Source: Blastocatellia bacterium
Lineage (GTDB): Bacteria > Acidobacteriota > Blastocatellia > Pyrinomonadales > Pyrinomonadaceae
Direction of reading: 5' to 3'
Assembly: GCA_003168335.1 (NCBI GenBank)
Contig: PMSM01000006.1
Location: 62,001-126,000, forward strand
DNA length: 64,000 nt
The position numbers and the translations under genes are program-made. Below the pieces are notes generated by a model that made no database searches, had not been told where the DNA came from, and worked only from the letters and a program-made list of their open reading frames with translations. Of this stretch, positions 25,503 to 34,456 are shown one piece after another; the stretch's first letter is position 1, and each line of letters begins with the position of its first letter.

Positions 25503-26375
25503 ATGCCCGCCGGCACGCTTTACATCGTCGCCACGCCTATCGGCAACCTCGAGGACATCACGCAACGCGCGTTGCGGGTGCTGGGTGAAGTCGACCTCGT
25601 CGCCTGCGAAGATACGCGGCGGACGCGGGTGCTGCTCAACCACTTCGGCATCAAGACAAAGACGATCAGCTATCACGAGCACAACGAGCGCGAGCGCGCC
25701 GCAGAGATCTGCAAACTGCTGGCTGCGGGAAAGAACGTGGCCCTGGTTTCAGACGCCGGCACGCCGCTGATTAACGATCCCGGATTTCGGGTCGCGAACG
25801 CCGCGATAGAACTCAACCTGCCGGTCGTTCCCGTTCCCGGGCCCACTGCATTTGTGAGCGCGTTGATCGCTTCCGGCCTGCCGTCCGATCAATTTTTCTT
25901 TGCTGGCTTTCTCCCCGCGCGCGCCAATGCCCGGCGCGCGCGGTTGGAAGAACTCCGCACAATTCCCGCGACCCTCGTGTTCTATGAAGCTCCCCACCGG
26001 ATCAATGCCACGCTGAAGGACGCGCTGGAAGTTCTGGGCAATCGCCGGGCGGCCGTCGCGCGCGAACTGACAAAGATTCATGAAGAGATCGCGCGCGGTA
26101 GTTTGGCAGAGTTGGCCCAGCGCTTCGGCGCGGGCTCGCCGGCCCGTGGTGAAATGGTGCTGGTCGTGACCGGAACACTCGCGGACAAACCATCTGCCAA
26201 CCAACCAGGCGAGACCGGGCCTTCATCGCAAAGGTTGATTGAACGGGTGGGCGAACTCGAGCGTGAAGGCTTGGATTCAAAAGCGGCGCTAAAGAAAGCG
26301 GCTCGCGAACTGGGGATGAAACGCGCCGAAGCGTATCGCCTGTTGATTGCTCAAAAGAACCGGTGGAATAAGTAG
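25503..26375 (+). CDS. rsmI: 16S rRNA (cytidine1402-2'-O)-methyltransferase
   Basis: 290 residues, the RsmI length. It opens with GTLYIVATPIGNLEDIT, has ACEDTRRTRVLLNHFGI, and the SAM-binding stretches GKNVALVSDAGTPLINDPG and VPVPGPTAFVSALIASGLP, all diagnostic. The C-terminal basic helix domain (AALKKAARELGMKRAEAYRLL) is present. RsmI methylates the ribose of C1402 in the decoding centre, with RsmH adding the base methyl group. The gene stands alone, preceded by a MITE-like element. No oddities. Confidence 0.96.
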   Translation: MPAGTLYIVATPIGNLEDITQRALRVLGEVDLVACEDTRRTRVLLNHFGIKTKTISYHEHNERERAAEICKLLAAGKNVALVSDAGTPLINDPGFRVANAAIELNLPVVPVPGPTAFVSALIASGLPSDQFFFAGFLPARANARRARLEELRTIPATLVFYEAPHRINATLKDALEVLGNRRAAVARELTKIHEEIARGSLAELAQRFGAGSPARGEMVLVVTGTLADKPSANQPGETGPSSQRLIERVGELEREGLDSKAALKKAARELGMKRAEAYRLLIAQKNRWNK

Positions 26376-26688
26376 AAAAGCAGACCCGGCAAGATCATCG
26401 GCTTCGAAACGATCGGTATATAGACTTGCAGGCTCGTTTACGAGCCTTCCTCGCAGGGTTACGCCGCAACCGCGAATCCGTTAGCGCGCTTCAGCGTGCT
26501 TACCATCAATCGCTTCAGCACCAACACGGCTCAAGCCCCATTGACCAAGCCCGCTGAAGCGGGCCCGGTTTTCGGGTTGCACTCACCAACCCAGCCGTAA
26601 AACGGCTGGTCTAGAAACCCTGCGGGCAAGCTGCGTGAACGCAGCTCATGATCGCAAACCGAATTGCAGATGGAAGTCTGTGCAATCC
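26376..26688. repeat. Palindromic repeat block after rsmI
   Basis: CAGGCTCGTTTACGAGCC, TTAGCGCGCTTCAGCGTGCT, AAGCCCGCTGAAGCGGGC, CCAGCCGTAAAACGGCTGG and GCAAGCTGCGTGAACGCAGC follow one another. The same series is found around 37590-37966. No coding sequence is seen. Confidence 0.65.
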
Positions 26689-27858
26689 CTATCTCGCGAA
26701 AGCCGCCATGGGCCCGTCTGCTTTGATGATGTCTTTCAACGCCGAGTAAGGAACCAGAACGTGCTGCGGACCGGCGGCGTAAGCCGCTACCTGGTAAGGA
26801 TCGAAAGTAATCCACAAACCTTTTTTCGTAATCGCCACTGCCCGGTAGTTATCAGCTTTCGGCGACGCGCCCGATTTCATCATCTCCTCGTCCAGCATCG
26901 CATCTTTGTCTTTCTGTGCTCGGTCCCTCAAGTTCTTGATGCAATACGTCGAGATCACACTGAGATAGTTTGATTTCGGATTGAATAGGTCAGCGAGCGC
27001 CAGCTTCTTACCATTCCTGACGTCATAGTTCAGGACGGTCGTCGCGCTATTGCCATGTGCAGCGCCGGCCTCGTATGTTCCTTCGCTGAACTCCACGCTG
27101 ACCAGATCGTCAGTCGCGCAGCGAATCTCATAGCCGATATCCAAAGTCGATTCTCGTGCTTCGTCGGCCAACACTTCGCCCGGGTTATTCTCTGCAACGG
27201 TCTGCCCGGTCTTAAACGCGGCGACGTCCCTGGTGATCAGGCCCCGCGCTTCCCGGTTGAAGCTATCAAAGCGAGGATCGCCTTCGATCTGCGGATACTC
27301 GGCATCGACAGTGTAAAGCTTTTCTTTGTTCGCCTCTTTGATAACCTTAGGAGTAACCCGCACGGCGACGGTGAATTCGATCGCCTGCTGAACCACCTGA
27401 AACGCAGTTTGTTTCGAGCCGTCAGGTTTCGACCACTTGCCTTCGATTTCGTTCAAGTTGGGATCCGGTGAATCAGTAGCCGGTTTCCACTGGCCCTTGA
27501 ATACGCCGGTCTCCTTGCCGCTCTCGTCCGACTCTTTCAACTCGACGTTGCCGGCTTTATCAACTGTACCGCCGAGGGTGATGTTCTTGCCGACCCTGGG
27601 ATAGAAATAAGTTCCCGTCAGCCGTTCGCCGTCGCGCACGAGGGCCATCTCAATTGCGAGATTGCCCGTGCCAGTAGTGATCGTGCCGCGAAAATAAAAC
27701 TTGTCGCCGGCGAGCGCCTTGCCGCCAACCGGCGCTTCGTGGACGGCCGCGTCATTGCTGTTGGCTGTTGGTTGATTACTCGCCTGCTTTCGACACGCAC
27801 CCAAACTAATCAGGACGATGGCGAGATAAAGAAGTAAGAAGCTCCTGAGGGTTCGCAT
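26689..27858 (-). CDS. Lipoprotein with DUF3298/DUF4163-like domain
   Basis: 389 residues from the ATG at 27858, chosen because it begins the lipoprotein signal MRTLRSFLLLYL and the lipobox LGAC with Cys22; an upstream ATG at 27915 would add a charged leader. Residues about 50-150 form a beta-rich domain (FYFRGTI, GTYFYP, GGTVDKAGNVEL). The C-terminal 200 residues match the DUF3298 family, also found in the RsiV anti-sigma factor and PdaC: paired Tyr and Asp residues (YTVDAEYPQIEG), YEAGAAHGNSATTVLNYD and LADLFNPKSNYL. It should sit on the periplasmic face or outer membrane. The role in acidobacteria is unknown; in RsiV this domain binds lysozyme. Confidence 0.82.
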   Translation of the reverse strand: MRTLRSFLLLYLAIVLISLGACRKQASNQPTANSNDAAVHEAPVGGKALAGDKFYFRGTITTGTGNLAIEMALVRDGERLTGTYFYPRVGKNITLGGTVDKAGNVELKESDESGKETGVFKGQWKPATDSPDPNLNEIEGKWSKPDGSKQTAFQVVQQAIEFTVAVRVTPKVIKEANKEKLYTVDAEYPQIEGDPRFDSFNREARGLITRDVAAFKTGQTVAENNPGEVLADEARESTLDIGYEIRCATDDLVSVEFSEGTYEAGAAHGNSATTVLNYDVRNGKKLALADLFNPKSNYLSVISTYCIKNLRDRAQKDKDAMLDEEMMKSGASPKADNYRAVAITKKGLWITFDPYQVAAYAAGPQHVLVPYSALKDIIKADGPMAAFAR

Positions 27859-28086
27859 GCTGGATTCAATCCTTCGGTGTCTGGCTTTATTTCGGTCTCT
27901 AGTATTGTCTCTCAACCAATTTTTACAGAGCGTTTCCTTCGTGCGGTCTCATGTAATTTCGTGGATCGAGTCTTTGTCAGTTGCTGACGATTCACTAAAG
28001 CTCACGAAAAACCACGAAACAGAGAAGTCGGTCTGTTTGTTCTTCTTTCATTCATGAACGAGCGAAACCGGTTATCTGTTGTCTAC

Positions 28087-28677
28087 TCATTTTCGAGACA
28101 CTTCACCAGCTAATCCGCTTTGCTCGACTTCCTTCCGGATGTCCGCAAACGTCAGTACGCTCAATTTTCCGCCACTGAATATCTCGTTGTTAGTCACCTC
28201 AGCAAGAGCAAACCGCGGCAGGGGAAAGTTGTCCAGCTCTTCGTCTGTTTCAAAACTTACCTCAGCCATCACCAGGCCGAACAGGTCCCCAAGAAACATA
28301 TCGATTGAAAACTCGCGGCCTTCGAATGGAAACGGATAACGGTTCTTGCGAATCTCGTTTGCTTCAAAGACAGAGAGGGTCTCAGCTTCGATTGCGTTGA
28401 GGTAAATGTTGGTAATTATGGTTCGTGATAAGTCCGCCGGGTCGGGCGCAAACTTCTGCGTGAACTTCACGATCCATTTGTTCGTGTTCGGATCGCGCAC
28501 CTTCCGAATCCGCAGCCGCGTGCCGGTAATATAGTTGTCGGTGATTTGCAGGTGATAATCCATGCGCGACATTATTTTGGGCAAGTCGTTGAGGAGATAA
28601 CGCCGCTCGCGCTCAACGCGCGCGTACTTGCTGTCCGGCACGATCGTGTTCTGGTCGGTTAACTTTGCGACACCCAT
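28087..28677 (-). CDS. CYTH-like triphosphate tunnel protein
   Basis: 196 residues. The CYTH signature ExExK is read as ERERRY at 22-27, with Arg in place of Lys. Later blocks fit the beta-barrel: TRLRIRKVRD, IVKFTQKF, and MAEVSFETDEEL near the C-terminus. Known members hydrolyse inorganic or nucleotide triphosphates or make cyclic AMP. Family pairs of acidic and basic residues lining the tunnel seem present, but the Lys to Arg change leaves substrate unsure. No signal peptide. It is flanked by the lipoprotein genes, with no obvious operon. Confidence 0.75.
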   Translation of the reverse strand: MGVAKLTDQNTIVPDSKYARVERERRYLLNDLPKIMSRMDYHLQITDNYITGTRLRIRKVRDPNTNKWIVKFTQKFAPDPADLSRTIITNIYLNAIEAETLSVFEANEIRKNRYPFPFEGREFSIDMFLGDLFGLVMAEVSFETDEELDNFPLPRFALAEVTNNEIFSGGKLSVLTFADIRKEVEQSGLAGEVSRK

Positions 28678-28855
28678 GGCTGAAGGTACCCGGTTACTTT
28701 AGCTGGCGCGTCAAAAAATGACAAAAGGCGGCGATGACCTGATCGGTTGGCTCGCCTGCATTCGACCATCAGCGGGCTGTCATCGACGCGCACCAAAGGT
28801 ATATATTAGCCCGGCCTGAAAATGTAGACATGCCGGAGAAAGAAGGAGACCCCAG

Positions 28856-29302
28856 ATGAAAAACCTTAGGATTGGCGTTACGTGCGTCGCGATCGCTTTT
28901 GTCCTGGCGGCGTCGGCCTGCAGTTTGCTCAACCGCTCAACACCCACTGCCACTTTCAAGGCGTTCTATGAAGCGTCAAAGAAAAAAGACGCCGCGGGCA
29001 TGAAGAAATCGCTGTCGAAGGGCACGCTGGATATGTTTGACAAGCTCGCCAAGGAACAGAACAAATCGACCGATGACATGCTGAAAGACGTCGATAAGGA
29101 CGACAAATCCGAGAAGATGCCAGAGACGCGCAACGAGAAGATCAACGGCGATACGGCAACCCTCGAAGTCAAGAATGACAAGACAGGCAAATGGGATCCG
29201 CTGCCGTTCGTCAAAGAAGACGGCGAGTGGAAAATCGCGCTCGATAAGTTTCTCGAAGACATGCTGAAGGGCCTTGGGGACAAGATGCCGCAGAGTAAAT
29301 AG
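28856..29302 (+). CDS. Small exported lipoprotein, DUF4878-like
   Basis: 148 residues. A strong ribosome site, GAAGGAGACC, precedes the ATG at 28856. The signal peptide ends in the lipobox ASAC with Cys22. Downstream is a small alpha/beta domain with TPTATFKAFYEASKKKDA near the start and EVKNDKTGKWDPLPFVKEDG near the end, the pattern of NTF2-like DUF4878 proteins. It is Lys- and Asp-rich, so is highly charged. The ligand is unknown. Confidence 0.78.
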   Translation: MKNLRIGVTCVAIAFVLAASACSLLNRSTPTATFKAFYEASKKKDAAGMKKSLSKGTLDMFDKLAKEQNKSTDDMLKDVDKDDKSEKMPETRNEKINGDTATLEVKNDKTGKWDPLPFVKEDGEWKIALDKFLEDMLKGLGDKMPQSK

Positions 29303-29358
29303 ACCGGCTGCAAGATAGCGGGCAAGAATTTGTGGGTGGTGGAGGTGGCCAGGTTCTT

Positions 29359-30432
29359 TCACCTGGTCACGATCGTCCCCATCCGCACGACTTCGAAGTT
29401 CGAGCCTTTAATGGTTTTCAGCATCCCCAGGTCGTCATTGCTCCAACGCGGATCGGGCGCCCCGCTCAAAAACCAGCCCGGACCGTTGTCGGCGACGAAC
29501 ATTCCGTACTTCTTTAGCGCTCGTAGAATCACCTGATTGGCCGGCGAATAACTGGAAATATCAAACGATGCTTTTAAGCGCACGCGCATGCCCATCGGCG
29601 GCAGATTGGGATCCGTGTCGCCGCTGGCAAAGTGACGAGCAGGGTAAACATAAGCTCGCCGCGAACGCCCCACGGTAAAGCGCAATGCATGTTTGATCTC
29701 GCGTTGATCGAAGACTTCATCGTAACGAACCAGTCCCGGAAAAATTGGCAGCCCGGCCGCATCTGCCGAAGTCCAGCCCTCCGGTCGCAGCGTATTCGAA
29801 TTCAAATCAAAGACGGCGCCACTGCCGGCGATCCAGCCGGCGCCGTTGTTCGCTGGCGCAGCCGAAAACATCTCGTACAGCTTCCATCGATCGCGATCGA
29901 TGACCAACACGTGGCGGTCACCCGTCGAGTTTGGTCCGCCTTCAATCGGCGCGTTGCGCGGCACCGGATATGGACCGGGGTCGCTCTCGCCGCCAAAAGA
30001 TCGAAAGCTCACCGGAAGCAGCGGCTGGCTGCCGGCAACTACAATGTAAGGAATTCCATTCGGCGCGCCGTTCCAGACCGTGCCAAAGTCCGGATGCAGC
30101 ACCGCGTCAACACCAATGCTCTTGATCAAATTCGCCGAGTTGGGATCTACAGGTGAGTTTGAAATGTCCTGGTTCCACGGATTATCAGGCGGGAAAAGCC
30201 GCTTGCCATGAAGACTGGCACCCGGCCCAAGATCCGGCACTGACCCGGGACCGGGTGTTACCGTGCGCGGCCGCGTCGAAGGTGTAGGCGTGGCGGCAAG
30301 GCTGAATCTCGATTCAACCGATCCCCGGCTCTCGGAGCCGACACCGACTTCTATCACCAAAACCATCAGACAGAAAAACGTCATCAGGAATTGAGCCAAA
30401 CGAACTCGGTTCTTTGTGGCCACAGACTTCAT
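29359..30432 (-). CDS. Exported protein of unknown function
   Basis: 357 residues. Residues about 12-33 are a hydrophobic signal or anchor, followed by a Thr/Pro linker (ATPTPSTRPRTVTPGPG). The rest is a single large domain with motifs such as LFPPDNPWNQDISNSPVDP, HPDFGTVWNG, GDRHVLVIDRDRWKLYE and FVADNGPGWFLSG. I do not recognise the family. The many Trp, Pro and Asp residues look like an extracellular beta-rich enzyme or binding domain. The stop lies 57 bases from the convergent lipoprotein gene. Confidence 0.75.
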   Translation of the reverse strand: MKSVATKNRVRLAQFLMTFFCLMVLVIEVGVGSESRGSVESRFSLAATPTPSTRPRTVTPGPGSVPDLGPGASLHGKRLFPPDNPWNQDISNSPVDPNSANLIKSIGVDAVLHPDFGTVWNGAPNGIPYIVVAGSQPLLPVSFRSFGGESDPGPYPVPRNAPIEGGPNSTGDRHVLVIDRDRWKLYEMFSAAPANNGAGWIAGSGAVFDLNSNTLRPEGWTSADAAGLPIFPGLVRYDEVFDQREIKHALRFTVGRSRRAYVYPARHFASGDTDPNLPPMGMRVRLKASFDISSYSPANQVILRALKKYGMFVADNGPGWFLSGAPDPRWSNDDLGMLKTIKGSNFEVVRMGTIVTR

Positions 30433-30486
30433 TAGGCGTCTTTCTGATGAAGAGTAACAAAGCGCGGATCGCGATCAAGTGATCCT

Positions 30487-32355
30487 TCACCGGTCATTGT
30501 TCTTCACAGCCTTTTCGTTGTTGTGTAATAGCGCCTGGGCAATTAGCAACCGCGCCAGGATGCGCAGTTCATTTCGTTGCAGACGATCGGCCATCGCTTT
30601 GGTGCGATTGAAGTCCGCCTTGGCTAACGCAACTATTCCCTGTCCGTATTTAAAAATTGCAAAGTCAGGCGAAATCATTCCGGGCTGCTGCAGGACGATC
30701 TCGCCACTTTTCACTAATCCGCTCTTTATCAGTTTGTCCAGCAGCATGAGTTTCGCGATGTTATCGTTTGCGCGGTCGACAATTGGCTCAATGGACGCAA
30801 ACGCTCTGGTCGGGTCTATCAAAGAATAAGCGAGCAGAACTGCCATCAGTGCTTCTGATTGTGTTTGACTCTGGAGGTCTACCTTGACCAGCGCCTGCGC
30901 TTCATCCAGCAGCTTCAACGCTTCGTCATGCGCGCCGTTCTTCTCGAGCAGGATAGCCATCTGGGCCATCGCCTCCGCGCGTTTTTCCTTGAGCCGAATT
31001 GAGGGCAGCAGCTTTTGCAAGCTTTCGGTGTCGCCGTGATTCACGTCCCATCCGATCTGTTGGGCGTCCAGCAAATCATTCAGTCTGTTCCTTTGCGACT
31101 GGTCCTCGACTTCACTCTTGATGGACTCGCGCAGCGCGTCCGCCTGGCCTTGCATCACCGCCTTCATAACCGCGGCCTGGAATAGCGCATCACGTTGCGA
31201 GTCGTTCGCCCCGCCGGCAGCTCGAAGCAGTTCTTCCGGCGTGCCTTTGCTGACCAAAGCATCGTACTGTCCGAATTCCCTCTGTTCTTTTGTGAGCGGG
31301 CGTTCAGCCAGCTTCATCCTGATTTTTACAGCGCGGTCCGGGGCAAACTGTTCAACATCCGGCATGACCAGGGACACCGCCGAAAAAAGATCTGAGTTCG
31401 CTGAGGCGCTCAAGGTGGCGTCGGTTACGATCTCCACCAACTCTCGCCGCTGATCATCGCTGAGCTTGAGCCGCCGCCAACCCAGAACGGCTGAGTTCTC
31501 ACCCGGAACATCTGGCGGAGTTCTGGCGGATCTCAAGAGGCCGATCGCCGTCCACCAGGCAGCCTCGTCCGTTGCCAAGTTCGCAGTTTGGAGTTTGTCG
31601 ATCACGTCCCCGGCAAATTCTGAAGCGGCCTCAGGGCTTCGCTGATTGAGGTTGAACAGCACACCCAGCAATTGAAACGTGAAGCCTTTGGACAGGCTTT
31701 CACGCGCGATTTGCACAGCGCGTTTCGGATCACGCGCCGCGGCTTCGTTGGCTATCTCTTGTTCCAGGTCGCTCTCGTTGGGCAGGCGATAGTTGGCGCT
31801 AGCCGGTTGTTCCGGCGGCGGCTGGCGCGTGGCCCGCAACATATCCAGGGCGAGCTGCGGATCTCTCCGCGCAACCTTGCGCAAAAATTCCTGACGCGCA
31901 CTGAACGTCGCGAAATACTGGTTTAGACTTTGGGCCTTATCGTTTGTAGAGCGTTTGGTTGTCGAGTCTTTCGCCGTCGACTCTTTCGTCCTGGAGTCTT
32001 TGGTTGTCGAGTCACCCAGTGTTGAGCCATCTTCGGCCGGACCGATCGTTGAGGTAAGATTATTCAGCGCGTCCCAAAACAAACTGCGCGCACGCTTCTC
32101 ATCGTGCGTCCATAGCAGATCCGCCGCGTTGGCCAAGACCAGCGAACGGTTTTCCGGCAGCCTGAGACTCAAGGCCTGGGTCGCAACCTCGTCCAGCATG
32201 GCCAGCGTCTTTCGCTCCAACTCCTGTCGCTTTTCATCTTCCTTTTGCGCCTTCTCCTTTTCATCTCCCTGCGCCGCCACGGACCAGGGCAGCGCTAAAG
32301 AAAATGAAATCAGCAGCAGAAGTGAAAAGCCGAGACGGTGGAATTTGATTCTCAT
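30487..32355 (-). CDS. Exported helical-repeat protein of unknown function
   Basis: 622 residues from the ATG at 32355, chosen because it gives a clean signal peptide (MRIKFHRLGFSLLLLISF, cut near SVAAQG); the next ATG upstream lacks one. A Lys/Glu-rich region follows, then four tandem copies of a DSTTK-like pentapeptide (31954-32013). The remainder is alpha-helical with recurrent patterns like ARSLFWDALNNL, RDPQLALDMLRAT and RDPKRAVQIARESLSKGF, suggesting TPR-like repeats. No enzyme motif. It may be a periplasmic scaffold. Similar long exported helical proteins occur elsewhere in this window. Confidence 0.75.
   Translation of the reverse strand: MRIKFHRLGFSLLLLISFSLALPWSVAAQGDEKEKAQKEDEKRQELERKTLAMLDEVATQALSLRLPENRSLVLANAADLLWTHDEKRARSLFWDALNNLTSTIGPAEDGSTLGDSTTKDSRTKESTAKDSTTKRSTNDKAQSLNQYFATFSARQEFLRKVARRDPQLALDMLRATRQPPPEQPASANYRLPNESDLEQEIANEAAARDPKRAVQIARESLSKGFTFQLLGVLFNLNQRSPEAASEFAGDVIDKLQTANLATDEAAWWTAIGLLRSARTPPDVPGENSAVLGWRRLKLSDDQRRELVEIVTDATLSASANSDLFSAVSLVMPDVEQFAPDRAVKIRMKLAERPLTKEQREFGQYDALVSKGTPEELLRAAGGANDSQRDALFQAAVMKAVMQGQADALRESIKSEVEDQSQRNRLNDLLDAQQIGWDVNHGDTESLQKLLPSIRLKEKRAEAMAQMAILLEKNGAHDEALKLLDEAQALVKVDLQSQTQSEALMAVLLAYSLIDPTRAFASIEPIVDRANDNIAKLMLLDKLIKSGLVKSGEIVLQQPGMISPDFAIFKYGQGIVALAKADFNRTKAMADRLQRNELRILARLLIAQALLHNNEKAVKNNDR
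31954..32013 (-). repeat. Four tandem 15-bp units encoding DSTTK-like pentapeptides
   Basis: The protein reads DSTTK, DSRTK, ESTAK, DSTTK, with a degenerate fifth unit RSTND after it. The period is exactly five codons, so slipped-strand changes would keep the frame. Confidence 0.8.
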
Positions 32356-32815
32356 CGTTAACTCTCTAACGCCGACGAGCAAAGTTGGTTGCGACAAAAG
32401 ATACTGCTTGCCTGGTAAATGGGCAATGTTTGCGAGTTCGCTTTGCCGGGTCCATTGTTGGTTGCTGGAGAATAGCAGTGCAGGCCCGAAGGGCCGGCAC
32501 TTCTTGCCTCACAATTTCATCAATCATTACATTGTGCCGCACCTTCGGCGCTCATTGGTCTGGGAGAGTTCTTGATCCACGCCCTTACGGGCGTGGCTAT
32601 TAAATGTCGGCCCTTCGGGCCTAAGCTTCACAAACCATCCTCTGCGTCAACCTCCAACTTGGCTGCTCAGCAACTTGCTCCGAGCTTTCTGAAGTTTGTC
32701 GGACATAACCACGTCTGCTGGCACCCAAACTCGATCTCAACTAGAATGCGTCGGCTGTAGCGCAGGCTGTGGGTTGCGCTCAACCTGTACCTATCAAACA
32801 ATCCGAGGAATCAAA
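32356..32815. mobile_element. MITE-like element C and flanks
   Basis: The right end, at 32704, reads GTCCGACAAACTTCAGAAAG inward. The next 100 bases nearly repeat the left part of element D (55970 onward) on the other strand. Inside are AGGCCCGAAGGGCC, CACGCCCTTACGGGCGTGG and a GCACCTTCGGCGC palindrome, as in element E (59345-59724). The left end is worn and not clearly located; the block begins about 32460. No gene in this 460-base gap, except that the leader of the next gene (GAGGAA) starts near 32804. Confidence 0.6.
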
Positions 32816-34165
32816 GTGAAAACCTTCAGACTTCTTTCCACCGCACTGACCCTGATCTCATGTCTTTGCATTTCCGTGATGCCGCAAAATCCTGCGCCGA
32901 TAGGAATTCGGCCTGAGCCGCCGGAAGGCAAAGGCGTGGTCGCTCTGCGCGCCGCCCGTCTAATTGACGGCACCGGCGCGGCGCCGATCAATAACGCCAT
33001 CGTGATCGTCGCCAACAATAAGATTTCCGTTGTCGGGGACGCTAATTCAGTTCGCATCCCTTCGGGCGCGAAGGTCATCGATCTCGGCAATGTCACTTTG
33101 CTCCCCGGCTTCATTGACGCGCACACACACCTGATCGGCCGCGTGCTCGGCGATCCCGAAGGCGACATGGCCGCGGTCAGGGACTTTGACTCTTTCGGCG
33201 CAATCCTGGGCGTACTGCACGCGCGTGACACCTTGTTGGCCGGATTCACCAGCGTGCGCAACGTCGGGGCGTCGGGCGCCTTTGATGACATGGCCCTGCG
33301 CAAGGCAATCAACGAGGGATGGACGATCGGGCCGCGCATGGAAACCGCGGGCCACGCGATTGGCATCACCGGCGGCCACTGTGACGAAAACGGTTTTCGA
33401 CCCGGTGTCGTGCAACTTGGTCCCATCGACGGGGTCGCCGACGGACCTGAACAAATTCGCCAGGCGGTGCGCCTGCAAATTAAATACGGCGCCGATGTGA
33501 TCAAGACCTGCGCGACCGGCGGCGTGTTGTCGGAAGGCGATGCGGTCGGCGCCACTCAATACAGCTTTGAAGAATTGAAAGCGCTCGTCGACGAGGCTAA
33601 TAAACTTGATAGAAAAGTCGCCGCGCATGCGCACGGCACCGAAGGGATCAAGCTGGCAGTGCGCGCAGGTGTGTCTTCAATTGAACACGGATCATTTCTG
33701 GATGAAGAAGGCGCCCGCATGATGGCCGAGCGCGGAACTTTCCTCGTGCCCACACTGATGGCCGGCGAAGCCGTAGAGCGAGCTGCGAAGAACGGCGTGC
33801 TGAAAGGATTGAGAGCTGAAAAGGCTTTGGCGGCCGCTGCGGCAATGCGCCGCGGCATTAAGATCGCCATCGCCAATAAAGTTCAGATTGCTTTAGGAAC
33901 TGACGCCGGCGTGATTCCGCACGGCACGAACGCGCGCGAGTTTGTCTTGCTGGTCGAATGGGGCGGGATGACTCCGATGGATTCGATCATCGCCGGCACA
34001 ATGAACGGCGCGAAGCTGCTGGGCTGGGACAAAAACCTTGGCTCTTTGACGCCGGGCAAGTGGGCCGACATCGTCGCCGTCTCTGGCGATCCGCTCAAAG
34101 ACATTCACGCGATGGAGAAGGTCGTGTTCGTGATGAAGAATGGGGTGGTTTATAGACGCGATTAG
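32816..34165 (+). CDS. Exported amidohydrolase-superfamily metal enzyme
   Basis: 449 residues from a GTG at 32816, preferred because CCGAGGAATC lies just upstream and it opens a signal peptide (VKTFRLLSTALTLISCLC). Metal ligands of the superfamily are present: HxH at 103 and 105 (DAHTHL), the lysine that is carbamylated, Lys230 (VIKTCATGG), His273 (AHAHG), His291 (IEHGS), and Asp363 (GTDAGV). This set fits imidazolonepropionase-like and Xaa-Pro-dipeptidase-like amidohydrolases of bacterial periplasm. The substrate is not readable. It is followed by a palindromic repeat and then the VanX-like gene. Confidence 0.88.
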   Translation: MKTFRLLSTALTLISCLCISVMPQNPAPIGIRPEPPEGKGVVALRAARLIDGTGAAPINNAIVIVANNKISVVGDANSVRIPSGAKVIDLGNVTLLPGFIDAHTHLIGRVLGDPEGDMAAVRDFDSFGAILGVLHARDTLLAGFTSVRNVGASGAFDDMALRKAINEGWTIGPRMETAGHAIGITGGHCDENGFRPGVVQLGPIDGVADGPEQIRQAVRLQIKYGADVIKTCATGGVLSEGDAVGATQYSFEELKALVDEANKLDRKVAAHAHGTEGIKLAVRAGVSSIEHGSFLDEEGARMMAERGTFLVPTLMAGEAVERAAKNGVLKGLRAEKALAAAAAMRRGIKIAIANKVQIALGTDAGVIPHGTNAREFVLLVEWGGMTPMDSIIAGTMNGAKLLGWDKNLGSLTPGKWADIVAVSGDPLKDIHAMEKVVFVMKNGVVYRRD

Positions 34166-34276
34166 GCCCATCCGTCGCGTTTGAACCATTGGTTGAAGGG
34201 CGTCTGGCGGAGCATCACGCCGATTCTGGTTCCTCTGTGCGGCTGGATGAAATGCAGGCTGGTTGAACGGTCCAAG

Positions 34277-34432
34277 CCAACTCGGTACAGAACCGCGAGC
34301 GGTAGCGAGCGGGACAAAGACGCAACCTGCGCGGTCACGCGTGATTGACCTCGGCGCCAGAACAGCACAGAAGCAAATCACAAAATTGAGTCCCTATCCC
34401 GCTCCCTACCGGTCGCGGTTCTGTACCTTTCG
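34277..34432. repeat. Inverted repeat GGTACAGAACCGC, left copy
   Basis: GGTACAGAACCGCGAGCGGT at about 34285-34304 is repeated in inverse as CCGGTCGCGGTTCTGTACC near 34411-34430. Inner palindrome: CGAGCGGTAGCGAGCGGG. A second copy of the same type is at 35581-35665, on the other side of the VanX-like gene. The centre (34320-34400) has no gene. Confidence 0.75.
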
Positions 34433-34456
34433 CCTGCTAATTCGCATAATCGAAAC

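Noticed and set aside
32794-33634. Long minus-strand frames opposite the amidohydrolase
   Set aside because: Antisense to a clear enzyme with intact metal ligands; no homologous features.
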